DNA from: Bacteroidota bacterium
GTDB taxonomy: Bacteria; Bacteroidota; Bacteroidia; Bacteroidales; GCA-2748055
Reading direction: 5' to 3'
DNA: 58,544 bases
Assembly: GCA_024244665.1 (NCBI GenBank)
Contig: JAAEOI010000265.1
Span: forward strand, 1 to 58,544
Part shown: positions 38,282 through 46,476 of the stretch, one piece after another
Layout: every line of letters starts with the position of its first letter
Numbering within the stretch: the stretch's first letter is position 1
Notes under the pieces: generated by a model
Seen by the model: the letters and a program-made list of their open reading frames with translations, nothing else
Database searches by the model: none
What the model was told of the DNA's origin: nothing
Program-made: the position numbers and the translations under genes

Positions 38282-40392
38282 TGGAGGAAGGGAAGAAAAA
38301 TATAGCCCTGGGCTTATGTACCGGTTGCAGTATCGGGGAGAGCATCGATGCGGATAAACTGCTTGATGCTGCCGGGGAGGCAATCCAGGGAATCACCTGT
38401 ATGAAACACGGTTCACTTTGTTCTGAAGCGGGATTGGCAGCTTTGCATCAGATGACCGGGGAAAACGAGACCGGTCGACTGGCTGTTGCTGCATGTTCTC
38501 CCAGGGTAAAGAGTACTGAGTTTGAGATGGATGGGCTACTTGTGGAGCGGATCAACCTGAGGGAACAGCTGGCCTGGGTCATGGAACCCGGTATTGAAGA
38601 TACCCAGGCGTGTGCTGAGGACCAGACCAGGATGGTGCTGGCAAAGCTGAATTCCATTAGAGACACAATACCCTATATACCTGATGAGCTCTCTTCGGAT
38701 ATCCTTGTTGTGGGTGGAGGTATTGCCGGGCTGAACTCGGCCCTGGAGGGGGCACGGGCTGGCTACCGGGTTCACCTTGTGGAGCAATCCGACCGGCTGG
38801 GTGGATATGCCGGCAGGATCTATAAGATACTTCCCGGCGGTGAAAAGAGTGAGGGTTTGAAGGAGCCCGATCTGGAGGAAATGGTAAGAGAGGTGATGGA
38901 CCACCCGGGAATTGAAGTCTGCATGGATACTAATATTGAATCGATTTCCGGGGAACCGGGTAATTTTACGGTAGCCCTTAAAAATAGCTCAGCCTCTGAA
39001 CTCCGGGTGGGTGCAGTGGTGACTGCCACCGGGTGGAAACCCTATAACACGGATAAACTTACACCTCTTGGATATGGTTCCCAGCGGGTAAAAACTCTGG
39101 AGGAGTTTGAACAGTTTGTACAGGAGGAGAAATTGCCCGACAGGATACTCTTTATTCTTTGTGCCGGATCCAGGGATGAAAACCACCTCTCATACTGCTC
39201 CTCATACTGTTGTGGTGCTGCATTGAAGCAGGCACTCTATGTGAGGGAGCTTAATCCAAATGCTGAGGTCTATATTGTCTACAGGGACATACGTACACCA
39301 GGCTTCCAGGAGGAGTTTTACAAAATGGTACAGGCCGACGATGCGATCTTCATGACCAAAGGCGTGATTGAAAAGGTGGCTGATACGGGTGAGGCTATGG
39401 AGGTTACCGTTGTCGAATCATTGCTGGACGACCAGGTGACACTTACGTCCGATATGGTGGTGCTGGCCACAGGTATGGTGCCCAATACCACTTCCGATCT
39501 GCAGTTGCAGTATAGGCTTGGAAAGGGCCTGCCCGAAATTGAATACGATTTTTCCGATTCCCATTTCATCTGTTTTCCCTATGAGACCCGGAGAACCGGG
39601 ATCTACGCTGCCGGTACGGTCAGGGCTCCCATGGACATAGAGATGAGCGGGGAGGATGGTACAGGAGCCATGATGAAGGCGATACAGTGTGTTGAATCTG
39701 TGAAACGGGGAGAGGCGGTTCATCCCAGGGCAGGGGATATGACCTGGCCCGAGCTTTACATGGAACGGTGTACCGATTGCAAACGCTGTACCGAGGAGTG
39801 CCCCTTCGGGACTTATGATGAAACCGAAAAGGGTACACCGCTGCCAAACCCGGCTCGCTGCCGCAGGTGCGGAATTTGCGTGGGTTCCTGTCCGGAGCGG
39901 GTGATCAGCTTTGATGACTTCTCCATAAACTCTGTGTCGGCCATGATCAAGTCAGTAAGCATGCCTGACGAATTTGACGAGAAACCCAGGGTACTGGTCT
40001 TTGTCTGTGAGAATGATGCTTACCCCGCACTGGATACTGCAGGGATGCAACGGCTCCAATACAGTCCCTTCGTCAGGATTATTCCCGTGCGCTGTCTGGG
40101 CTCCATCAACAAGGTATGGGTCTCCGATGCACTGTCGCACGGATACGACGGGATTCTTCAGATAGGATGCAAGCCCGGAGATAATTACCAGTGCCATTTT
40201 ATTCACGGAAGCGAACTCACCGAACAACGTGGAGAGAACCTGAAGGAGACGCTTGAGACCATGATGCTTGAACCGGAACGGATTCAGACCTCTTTCGTTG
40301 AGATCACAGAACACCACGAGATTCGGGAGATAATCAACGAATATGTGGAGGAGCTAGAGTTAATCGGGCCCAATCCATTTAAGAGTATGTAA
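38278..40392 (+). CDS. qmoB: Quinone-interacting membrane-bound oxidoreductase, subunit B
   Basis: A 704-aa HdrA-like subunit fused to an MvhD-like domain. The N-terminus has GLCTGCSIGE, then a flavin domain (DILVVGGGIAGLNSALEGAR, LCAGSRDENHLSYCSSYCC). A ferredoxin-like segment with two [4Fe-4S] sets follows (CTDCKRCTEECPFG and CRRCGICVGSCPE), and the C-terminal ~150 residues resemble MvhD (RVLVFVCEND, VRCLGSINKVWV, QIGCKPGDNYQCHF). This is the usual QmoB layout and size range. MvhD-type domains relay electrons, so QmoB probably contacts AprBA. The start ATG 38278 overlaps the qmoA stop. Confidence 0.95.
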   Translation: MMEEGKKNIALGLCTGCSIGESIDADKLLDAAGEAIQGITCMKHGSLCSEAGLAALHQMTGENETGRLAVAACSPRVKSTEFEMDGLLVERINLREQLAWVMEPGIEDTQACAEDQTRMVLAKLNSIRDTIPYIPDELSSDILVVGGGIAGLNSALEGARAGYRVHLVEQSDRLGGYAGRIYKILPGGEKSEGLKEPDLEEMVREVMDHPGIEVCMDTNIESISGEPGNFTVALKNSSASELRVGAVVTATGWKPYNTDKLTPLGYGSQRVKTLEEFEQFVQEEKLPDRILFILCAGSRDENHLSYCSSYCCGAALKQALYVRELNPNAEVYIVYRDIRTPGFQEEFYKMVQADDAIFMTKGVIEKVADTGEAMEVTVVESLLDDQVTLTSDMVVLATGMVPNTTSDLQLQYRLGKGLPEIEYDFSDSHFICFPYETRRTGIYAAGTVRAPMDIEMSGEDGTGAMMKAIQCVESVKRGEAVHPRAGDMTWPELYMERCTDCKRCTEECPFGTYDETEKGTPLPNPARCRRCGICVGSCPERVISFDDFSINSVSAMIKSVSMPDEFDEKPRVLVFVCENDAYPALDTAGMQRLQYSPFVRIIPVRCLGSINKVWVSDALSHGYDGILQIGCKPGDNYQCHFIHGSELTEQRGENLKETLETMMLEPERIQTSFVEITEHHEIREIINEYVEELELIGPNPFKSM

Positions 40393-40420
40393 ATAGGCAA
40401 ATAGGTAAGTAAGTAAATAG
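40391..40420 (+). repeat. Short tandem repeats between qmoB and qmoC
   Basis: AAATAGG occurs at 40391-40397 and 40399-40405, followed by TAAGTAAGTAAATAG. The repeat begins inside the qmoB stop codon and ends 6 bases before the qmoC start. It is similar in style to the aprA-qmoA spacer repeat but different in sequence. Confidence 0.75.
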
Positions 40421-40426
40421 AAGAAA

Positions 40427-41518
40427 GTGGGAATTGTAACTCCGGACATAGGTTTTAAAAGAGAACTTGGGAAACAGAGCGGATCGCAGCTGAACCAGTG
40501 CATGCAGTGCGGAACCTGCTCGGCGGTCTGTTCCCTGGCCCCGGCCGACCGGCCCTTCCCCCGCAAGGAGATGATCTGGTCCGCCTGGGGAATGAGGGAT
40601 AAGCTGATGGGGAATGTTGATATCTGGCTCTGCCACCAGTGTGGCGACTGCAGCAACTACTGTCCCAGGGATGTAAAACCTGCCGATGTGATTGCAGCTG
40701 TCAGACAGAAGACCTACGAACACTATATGAGGCCCCGCTTTCTCTCAAAAATAGTGAGTAAGCCTGCCCTGCTTCCTGTTGCTCTTGCAATCCCCGTTGT
40801 GGTTATCATCACCATTCTTAGTCTGGCCGGTACTTTTAAAATCCCGGAAGGGCCTGTGGATTATTCTGCATTTTTCCCTCATGGCCTGCTCAACTCAACA
40901 TTTTCGGTCATCACCCTGCTTTTTTACGGACTGGCTTCCTGGGGCATCGGATCCTTCTGGAAAGATATGAAGCGAAACACCCCTCCAGTTGAAGGAAAGG
41001 ATGGTAAGGTTCCTGTTTTCAAGGTACTGGGAGAGATTCTATCACACTCGAACTTTTCCGGATGTAGTTCCCAGAAGGACCGTAAGTGGGCCCATATGCT
41101 GGTCTTCTTTGGATTTGGACTGCTACTGCTGGTCACCCTGTACGCCATCTGGGCTACCATTACCCATAACTACCCGCTGCCTATCACCAATCCCTTTAAG
41201 ATTGCCGGAAATGTAGCCTCACTGATGATATACACCGGACTGGGGATCATGATCTGGCACAGGCTTGCAGACAAGGATACTTTTGGGAAGAGCGGATATA
41301 CAGACTGGCTGCTACTTATTGCTATTGGTGTATTAACCCTCTCAGGTACCCTGGTGGAATTTGCCCGCTTTGGGAATTGGTCCCTGGCCTACCACCTCTA
41401 TTTCTTTCACCTGGTGATTGTCTGGTTCGTGATCATGTACCTGCCCTTTACTAAGCTGGGACATGTATTCTACCGGACCACTGCCATGTTTTACGCAAGA
41501 TCAATAGGAAGAAAATAG
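40427..41518 (+). CDS. qmoC: Quinone-interacting membrane-bound oxidoreductase, subunit C
   Basis: A 363-aa membrane subunit of Qmo. The N-terminal HdrC-like part binds two [4Fe-4S] clusters (C25, C28, C31, C35 and C69, C72, C75, C79; QCMQCGTCSAVC, CHQCGDCSNYCP). The C-terminal part has about six transmembrane helices from residue 115 on, of the NarI/cytochrome b type, with several histidines placed to hold haem b and meet the quinone (HMLVFFGFG, YHLYFFHLV). The start is GTG 40427. With this gene the aprBA-qmoABC set is complete. It converges on the MurQ fusion gene with a 15-bp gap. Confidence 0.95.
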   Translation: MGIVTPDIGFKRELGKQSGSQLNQCMQCGTCSAVCSLAPADRPFPRKEMIWSAWGMRDKLMGNVDIWLCHQCGDCSNYCPRDVKPADVIAAVRQKTYEHYMRPRFLSKIVSKPALLPVALAIPVVVIITILSLAGTFKIPEGPVDYSAFFPHGLLNSTFSVITLLFYGLASWGIGSFWKDMKRNTPPVEGKDGKVPVFKVLGEILSHSNFSGCSSQKDRKWAHMLVFFGFGLLLLVTLYAIWATITHNYPLPITNPFKIAGNVASLMIYTGLGIMIWHRLADKDTFGKSGYTDWLLLIAIGVLTLSGTLVEFARFGNWSLAYHLYFFHLVIVWFVIMYLPFTKLGHVFYRTTAMFYARSIGRK

Positions 41519-41533
41519 TTATTTCCTTGTCTG

Positions 41534-43198
41534 TCAGCGATCGGAATAGTTATTCATAACCTCCCGGACCGATCCGTGGAGAAGCAGTAGCCTGCGGGAG
41601 TCCTCCCTGTCAAGGCCCAGTTCCTCACTGATCATCCTTGAACCCCTTTCAACCAGTTTCTGGTTAGTCAGTTGCATGTCCACCATTTTGTTGCCTTTCA
41701 CCTTTCCCAGTTTAATCATGGTAGAGGTGGTGATCATATTGAGGATCAGTTTCTGGGCAGTTCCCGCTTTCATCCTGGTGCTGCCTGTGACGAATTCAGG
41801 CCCGACAATCGCTTCCAGTGGGATATCCACTGCCTTTGCCAGTTTGGAATTGGCATTGCAGGTGATGCATGCCGTAAGCATTCCCTCATTAGATGCATCC
41901 TTAACAGCACCTATCACATAGGGTGTACGTCCCGATGCAGCGATCCCTACAACTGTGTCATTCTTTCCGGGTTTGAATTTGGCCATGTCCCGCCATGCAC
42001 CGTGCGGGTCGTCTTCGGCCGATTCAACTGCTTTCCGGATCGCTTTGTCACCACCGGCAATCAGCCCGATGACAATATCATAGGGGACTCCGAATGTGGG
42101 AGGGATCTCTGAGGCATCCAGGATACCCAACCTGCCACTGGTTCCCGCACCAATATAGAAAAGCCTCCCGCCTTTCATGATTCGGGAGATGATTCCCTCC
42201 ACCAGTTTCTCCACCTGGGGAATGATGTTCTGCACGGCCTGGTGGACGGTTCCATCCTCGCGGTTGATATTGACCAGCAGTTCATGAACCGACATCTTTT
42301 CCAGGTTGTCATACCGTGATGAAGCTTCTGTTGTGGACTCCGGCTGTGAGGTCAGCGAGGCCTTTACATGCTGGTGATACCTGACCAGCCCGTCGATTGG
42401 GCCTGCTATCACCTGGTCACATTTCAATCCCTTATCCTTAAGTACTTTCACAAGGATACTCTTGAAATAGAAGGCTACAGAACCGGCAAACCCGATCTCC
42501 CTCTCCTTGTAATCTTTGTATTTGGATATATTTTTATCAATGAAATCGCTGAAGGCATCTTCAACAATCTGTGCAATTTGAGGATTTTCAATATGTTTTC
42601 CTGCAATGTGGGTCAGCGAGGCCAGGTAACGGTTGGCATGTGGTTTTTTATAAACATTCTCCAGGATCTGCTCCATGCTCAGCCCCTCATCCTCAATGAT
42701 GGCATCACGTAATTCATCCCCAAGTTCCCTTTTGTGGAGTGCAGATACCAGTCTTTTCCCTATGTCTGTTCCGCTCCCTTCATCCCCGAGGGAATATCCA
42801 AGGGGAGGGACCTTATCGGCAATCTTTCCACCCAGGAAGAGACCTGAGTTGGATCCAGTCCCCAGAATACAGGCAATTCCGCAACCCTCCTGGAATAGTG
42901 CACGTGCCACACCCAGGAGATCATCTTCCACACAGATAGATGGCTTCTTTCCGAACCGGTTCTCCAGAGCGTGGCGGATGACCTCTTTCATGGCCTCTGT
43001 AGCCACGCCCGAACCATAAAAAAAGATTGAGCTGAGGGGCCTGTCTTCGTTGATATCGAGTCTGTTCAGCTCAGTTTCAATCTCCTCTGCACTACAGTGG
43101 TAGGGATTTACTCCCATGGTGGAAAAGGATTGAAGCTTCTCTCCGTCCACTAATCTCCAGTCTGTCTTGGTTGATCCGCCGTCTGCTATAAGTATCAT
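41534..43198 (-). CDS. murQ: Fused BadF-type amino-sugar kinase / N-acetylmuramic acid 6-phosphate etherase
   Basis: A 554-aa fusion. Residues 1-282 are a BadF/BcrA-type sugar kinase like those annotated as GlcNAc/MurNAc kinases (ILIADGGSTKTDW, ACILGTGSNSGLF, LGDEGSGTDIGKRL). Residues 288-554 are MurQ, which splits MurNAc-6-P into GlcNAc-6-P and lactate (RLFYIGAGTSGRLGILDASE with the catalytic Glu, AVESAEDD, GIAASGRTPYVI, GSTRMKAGTAQKL). One protein could thus phosphorylate MurNAc and cleave the ether, two consecutive steps of cell-wall recycling. The start is ATG 43198 (MILIADGG). Kinase specificity is inferred from the fusion. Confidence 0.92.
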   Translation of the reverse strand: MILIADGGSTKTDWRLVDGEKLQSFSTMGVNPYHCSAEEIETELNRLDINEDRPLSSIFFYGSGVATEAMKEVIRHALENRFGKKPSICVEDDLLGVARALFQEGCGIACILGTGSNSGLFLGGKIADKVPPLGYSLGDEGSGTDIGKRLVSALHKRELGDELRDAIIEDEGLSMEQILENVYKKPHANRYLASLTHIAGKHIENPQIAQIVEDAFSDFIDKNISKYKDYKEREIGFAGSVAFYFKSILVKVLKDKGLKCDQVIAGPIDGLVRYHQHVKASLTSQPESTTEASSRYDNLEKMSVHELLVNINREDGTVHQAVQNIIPQVEKLVEGIISRIMKGGRLFYIGAGTSGRLGILDASEIPPTFGVPYDIVIGLIAGGDKAIRKAVESAEDDPHGAWRDMAKFKPGKNDTVVGIAASGRTPYVIGAVKDASNEGMLTACITCNANSKLAKAVDIPLEAIVGPEFVTGSTRMKAGTAQKLILNMITTSTMIKLGKVKGNKMVDMQLTNQKLVERGSRMISEELGLDREDSRRLLLLHGSVREVMNNYSDR

Positions 43199-43223
43199 TA
43201 AACATATGATGAATGATGTATGA

Positions 43224-43255
43224 CAAATATACACCGATATTTTTGTAAATTACAA
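43224..43255 (-). promoter_or_regulatory. Promoter of the kinase/MurQ gene, overlapping a divergent -7 box
   Basis: On the minus strand TTG (43255-43253), a 21-base spacer and TATATTTG (43231-43224). On the plus strand TATTTTTG (43238-43245) could be the -7 box of the divergent glycosidase gene, though without a clear -33 box. Nearly overlapping divergent boxes allow joint control of both genes. Confidence 0.4.
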
Positions 43256-43288
43256 TCCTTAACCCGGACTTATTCTTTTAAAATCGTT

Positions 43289-44815
43289 ATGAATCAAGGA
43301 CTCCCAGTGAAATTAAGGATGCTGCCAGTGTTGGTATTCATTCTTTTAGAATTTGTCATACAACCTTCGAATGCTCAATCTCCCAAGCGCGAGTTCAGGG
43401 CTGTCTGGGTGGCCACCGTAGCCAACATTGACTGGCCCTCCTTACCCGGATTGAGCAGTGAAGAGCAAAAGCAGGAGATTATCTCAGTTCTGGATCTCCA
43501 CCAGGCAAATGGAATTAATGCCATCATATTGCAGGTGAGGCCTACGGCCGATGCAATCTATCCATCGGATCTTGAGCCATGGTCTCGTTTCCTTAGCGGG
43601 GAACAGGGTGTGGCACCTGAGCCATGGTATGATCCGCTTAATTTCTGGATTGAGGAGTCTCACCGACGGGGAATGGAACTGCATGCATGGTTCAATCCCT
43701 ACAGGATCAAAATGTCGGTGGAGGACAGCCTGGCCGAAAATCACATTGCCCTGAAGCACCCGGAGTGGTGTTTCGATTATGGAGAGAGAAGCTATTTCTC
43801 TCCCGCAGACTCATTGGTGTGGGAATTTGTGACCAGCGTAGTGGTAGATGTGGTGAGGCGTTATGACATCGATGCAGTTCATTTTGATGACTACTTCTAT
43901 CCCTACGCCATTAAGGGCGAAACCATTCCGGACAGCCTTGAGTTCGCCATGTCAGGTGACTCCTCTACTACCACTCAACTTGATGCATGGAGGAGACAGA
44001 ATGTAGACACAATAATAGAGATGTTGCACCTTGCCATCAAATCGGAGAAACCATGGGTGAAATTCGGTATCAGTCCCTTCGGCGTCTGGCGTAACCGGTT
44101 GGAGGATCCCCTGGGATCTGAAACCGCAGCAGGAACCTCCAACTATGACGGATTGTACGCCGATGTGATCAAATGGCAACAGGAGGGTTGGATCGACTAC
44201 CTGATGCCCCAGATCTACTGGAGGGATGACCATCCTGTCGCAGGGTTCTCAACCCTGGCTTACTGGTGGAATGATCAAAGCTTCGGGCGCTCTGTCTATG
44301 TGGGACTGGCACCCTACAGGATCAGTAAAAAATCGGACTACAAGATGTGGCGGAAGGATAAATACCTGCTTGAACAGATTGAGCTGCTTCGTGAACTGGA
44401 GGGTGTCCATGGCTTTGGATACTTCAGTAGTAAACATTTTTTCCGAAGCGACCTGGCACGGCTTAATAAAAAGATCAGGAAGGATTACTGCCCCCGGCCT
44501 GCTCTTGTACCAGGGATGCCCTGGATCGATTCCAACGCTCCAGAGGCCCCATTCAACCTAACACGGGATGGAGAGAGCCTGCGCTGGGATGTGAATGAAA
44601 CATTGAATGAAATGGACCGTTCACGTTTTTATGTGCTCTACAGGTATGAACAGGCCGAGAACAGTAAATTGAAGCGTGCGGAAAATATGATACTGGTAAC
44701 TGGCGAATCCTTTGCAGATTTCAGTGAAGGGATTAAATCAGGTGTTTACAGAGTCACTTCACTGGACAGATTGAGCAATGAGAGTCAGCTCAGTAATCCT
44801 TTAATTATCAACTAA
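43289..44815 (+). CDS. GHL10 family glycosidase (DigH/YngK-like)
   Basis: A 508-aa exported protein: the ATG at 43289 leads into a hydrophobic signal (MLPVLVFILLEFVIQPSNAQ) and then a GHL10 (former DUF187) TIM-barrel-like domain (FRAVWVATVANIDWP, AIILQVRPTADAIYPSDLEP, ELHAWFNPYRI, IDAVHFDDYFYPY, WIDYLMPQIYW). A short fibronectin-like C-terminal domain follows (about 425-508). The E. coli member YddW/DigH acts on peptidoglycan glycan strands lacking peptides. The divergent MurQ fusion gene supports a cell-wall role here. It has no T9SS signal and is probably periplasmic. Confidence 0.88.
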   Translation: MNQGLPVKLRMLPVLVFILLEFVIQPSNAQSPKREFRAVWVATVANIDWPSLPGLSSEEQKQEIISVLDLHQANGINAIILQVRPTADAIYPSDLEPWSRFLSGEQGVAPEPWYDPLNFWIEESHRRGMELHAWFNPYRIKMSVEDSLAENHIALKHPEWCFDYGERSYFSPADSLVWEFVTSVVVDVVRRYDIDAVHFDDYFYPYAIKGETIPDSLEFAMSGDSSTTTQLDAWRRQNVDTIIEMLHLAIKSEKPWVKFGISPFGVWRNRLEDPLGSETAAGTSNYDGLYADVIKWQQEGWIDYLMPQIYWRDDHPVAGFSTLAYWWNDQSFGRSVYVGLAPYRISKKSDYKMWRKDKYLLEQIELLRELEGVHGFGYFSSKHFFRSDLARLNKKIRKDYCPRPALVPGMPWIDSNAPEAPFNLTRDGESLRWDVNETLNEMDRSRFYVLYRYEQAENSKLKRAENMILVTGESFADFSEGIKSGVYRVTSLDRLSNESQLSNPLIIN

Positions 44816-44849
44816 AAAATTAACTTTGAGCCACGAATAAAATCAGCAG

Positions 44850-45575
44850 ATGGATGATATATTTCAGAATATTGGTAACAGGCTAACGCTGAGCCAGCGC
44901 ATTGAAAGGACCATTGAAAGTGCTATCAGGGAGAAGAAACTGACGGTGGGTTCCAAGCTTCCCACCGAAAGGGAGATGTGCGAATCCTTCGGGGTAAGCC
45001 GGACCGCTCTCAGGGAGGCCTTGAGAAGGCTGAATGCCCGGGGCCTTATCTCTATTCAGAAGGGGAGTGGGATGTATGTATCCGAGATTAATATTGAGGA
45101 TGCAATAAAAACGCTGAACCTCTATTATGACCTGAAATTTGACAAAAACCTTCTCACGCAGATCATTGAAGTACGAAGCATCTTTGAACCGGAAATAGCC
45201 CGGATGGCTGCCCGGAACCGCACTGAGGAGGACATTTCCGAACTTGAGGCGAATATGGTTGAATTTGAGAGTTGTGATCCCGATAATACGCAAAAGGAGG
45301 CTGACATTGACAATCGCTTTCACCTGATCATTACAAAATCCTCAGCCAATCCCATCCTGCAGATCACCATGGAACCCATCTACTCCCTTCTGCCAAGGAT
45401 GCGTAACTACATCTATGCAAACATTGATGGGGAAAAATCCAACACTATTGTTTTTCACAGAGACCTGGTAATTGCCATCATTGACAAGGATGAGGACAAG
45501 GCGTGTGCAGTCATGAAAGAGCATGTGAGCCGGACCAGCGAGATTTATGAGAATTACATGAAGATTAATAAATAG
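44850..45575 (+). CDS. GntR/FadR family transcriptional regulator (FCD domain)
   Basis: A 241-aa cytosolic regulator. The N-terminal winged helix is typical GntR (GSKLPTEREMCESFGVSRTA, LREALRRLNARGLI, QKGSGMYVSE) and the C-terminal all-helical FCD domain binds small acids, often through a metal held by Asp/His residues (DIDNRFHLIITKSS, FHRDLVIAIIDKDEDKA, MKEHV). The ligand is unknown. Its position between the DigH-like glycosidase and the MurU-like gene makes it a candidate controller of cell-wall-sugar recycling; this is inference from location only. Confidence 0.9.
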   Translation: MDDIFQNIGNRLTLSQRIERTIESAIREKKLTVGSKLPTEREMCESFGVSRTALREALRRLNARGLISIQKGSGMYVSEINIEDAIKTLNLYYDLKFDKNLLTQIIEVRSIFEPEIARMAARNRTEEDISELEANMVEFESCDPDNTQKEADIDNRFHLIITKSSANPILQITMEPIYSLLPRMRNYIYANIDGEKSNTIVFHRDLVIAIIDKDEDKACAVMKEHVSRTSEIYENYMKINK

Positions 45576-45641
45576 GATTCACGAAAATTTTATCGGAACA
45601 TTTCTTTCTGTTATCTGTTAAGGATGGCATAGGAGAGATGA

Positions 45642-45782
45642 ATGAGCAATAAACTGTGCCGGGAGAAGGATGGCCTTAGAAAAAAGGTTAAAGGAAAAGA
45701 AAAGAGATACCTGTGCACAAAGTGCATAAAAAAATCCCCTAAAGAGAAGTGGTGTTGCAAACCGGAGGAGATAAGGCTATAA
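45642..45782 (+). CDS. Small cysteine-rich basic protein (zinc-ribbon-like)
   Basis: A 46-aa frame from ATG 45642: residues include C6, C25-T-K-C28 and C38-C39, inside a very Lys/Arg-rich sequence (RYLCTKCIKK, KEKWCCKPEEIRL). The spacing C-x18-C-x2-C-x9-CC resembles a small treble-clef or zinc-ribbon fold. Similar short proteins with a late CKP motif are, from memory, found in Bacteroidota as hypothetical proteins. A 34-bp overlap with the next gene's start argues for joint translation. The function is unknown; nucleic-acid binding would suit the charge. Confidence 0.6.
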   Translation: MSNKLCREKDGLRKKVKGKEKRYLCTKCIKKSPKEKWCCKPEEIRL

Positions 45783-46471
45783 TCCTGGCTGCTGGCCTTG
45801 GAACAAGACTGGGGCCGCTGACAGACCAGAAGCCCAAGGCGCTTGTGGAGTGGCAGGGTGCTGCATTGATCGATCATGTGATCCTGAAGCTGAAGCAATC
45901 GGGATTCACAGAAATCATCATCAACCTGCATCACCACGCAGAGATGATCATGGGGCATGTGGAGAAGATGAAACATTTCGGGATCCGCATCGAATTCTCA
46001 CACGAAAAGGAGGAACTACTTGATACGGGAGGCGGAATTGCAAATGCAGCCTGGTTTTTTGATGAACGTCCCTTCCTCGTCTACAATGTGGATATTCTGA
46101 GTACCATCGATTTGAAAGCCCTGATGGAGGCACACCTGAGGAGTGGGGCCATCGCCACCATGGCAGTAAAGGAGCGGGTGACAACACGGAGCCTGCTGAT
46201 GAATGAAGCGGGATTATTAAAGGGGTGGAGGGATAACCGTACCGGGGAGACCATCCTGGCAGATGGATCCGATGCAGGGTTGAGTCCCATCGCCTTCAGC
46301 GCCATTCATGTGATGAACCCGGAAGTTTTTAGTCTTTTTCCTCTGGAGAAGCGTTTCTCCATCATGCCCTTCTATCTTGAACTGGCGCGCACAGAATCCA
46401 TTTTTATGCACCGGCACGATCCGGATGAGTGGATGGATATGGGGAAACTGGAATCCTATTCCAATAGTTGA
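45749..46471 (+). CDS. murU: MurU-like sugar-1-phosphate nucleotidyltransferase
   Basis: A 240-aa NTP-transferase (GT-A fold): AIILAAGLGTRLGPLTDQKP is the nucleotide motif with the catalytic arginine, followed by PKALVEWQG, ELLDTGGGIANAA and VYNVDILSTID (metal-binding Asp). Size and motifs match MurU, which makes UDP-MurNAc from MurNAc-1-P in anabolic cell-wall recycling, but mannose-1-P or glucose-1-P transferases look similar. No AmgK-type kinase, the usual MurU partner, is beside it. The start is GTG 45749 (a stop at 45740-45742 excludes anything earlier); GTG 45752 or TTG 45755 are alternatives. Confidence 0.75.
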   Translation: MVLQTGGDKAIILAAGLGTRLGPLTDQKPKALVEWQGAALIDHVILKLKQSGFTEIIINLHHHAEMIMGHVEKMKHFGIRIEFSHEKEELLDTGGGIANAAWFFDERPFLVYNVDILSTIDLKALMEAHLRSGAIATMAVKERVTTRSLLMNEAGLLKGWRDNRTGETILADGSDAGLSPIAFSAIHVMNPEVFSLFPLEKRFSIMPFYLELARTESIFMHRHDPDEWMDMGKLESYSNS

Positions 46472-46476
46472 TTGTT

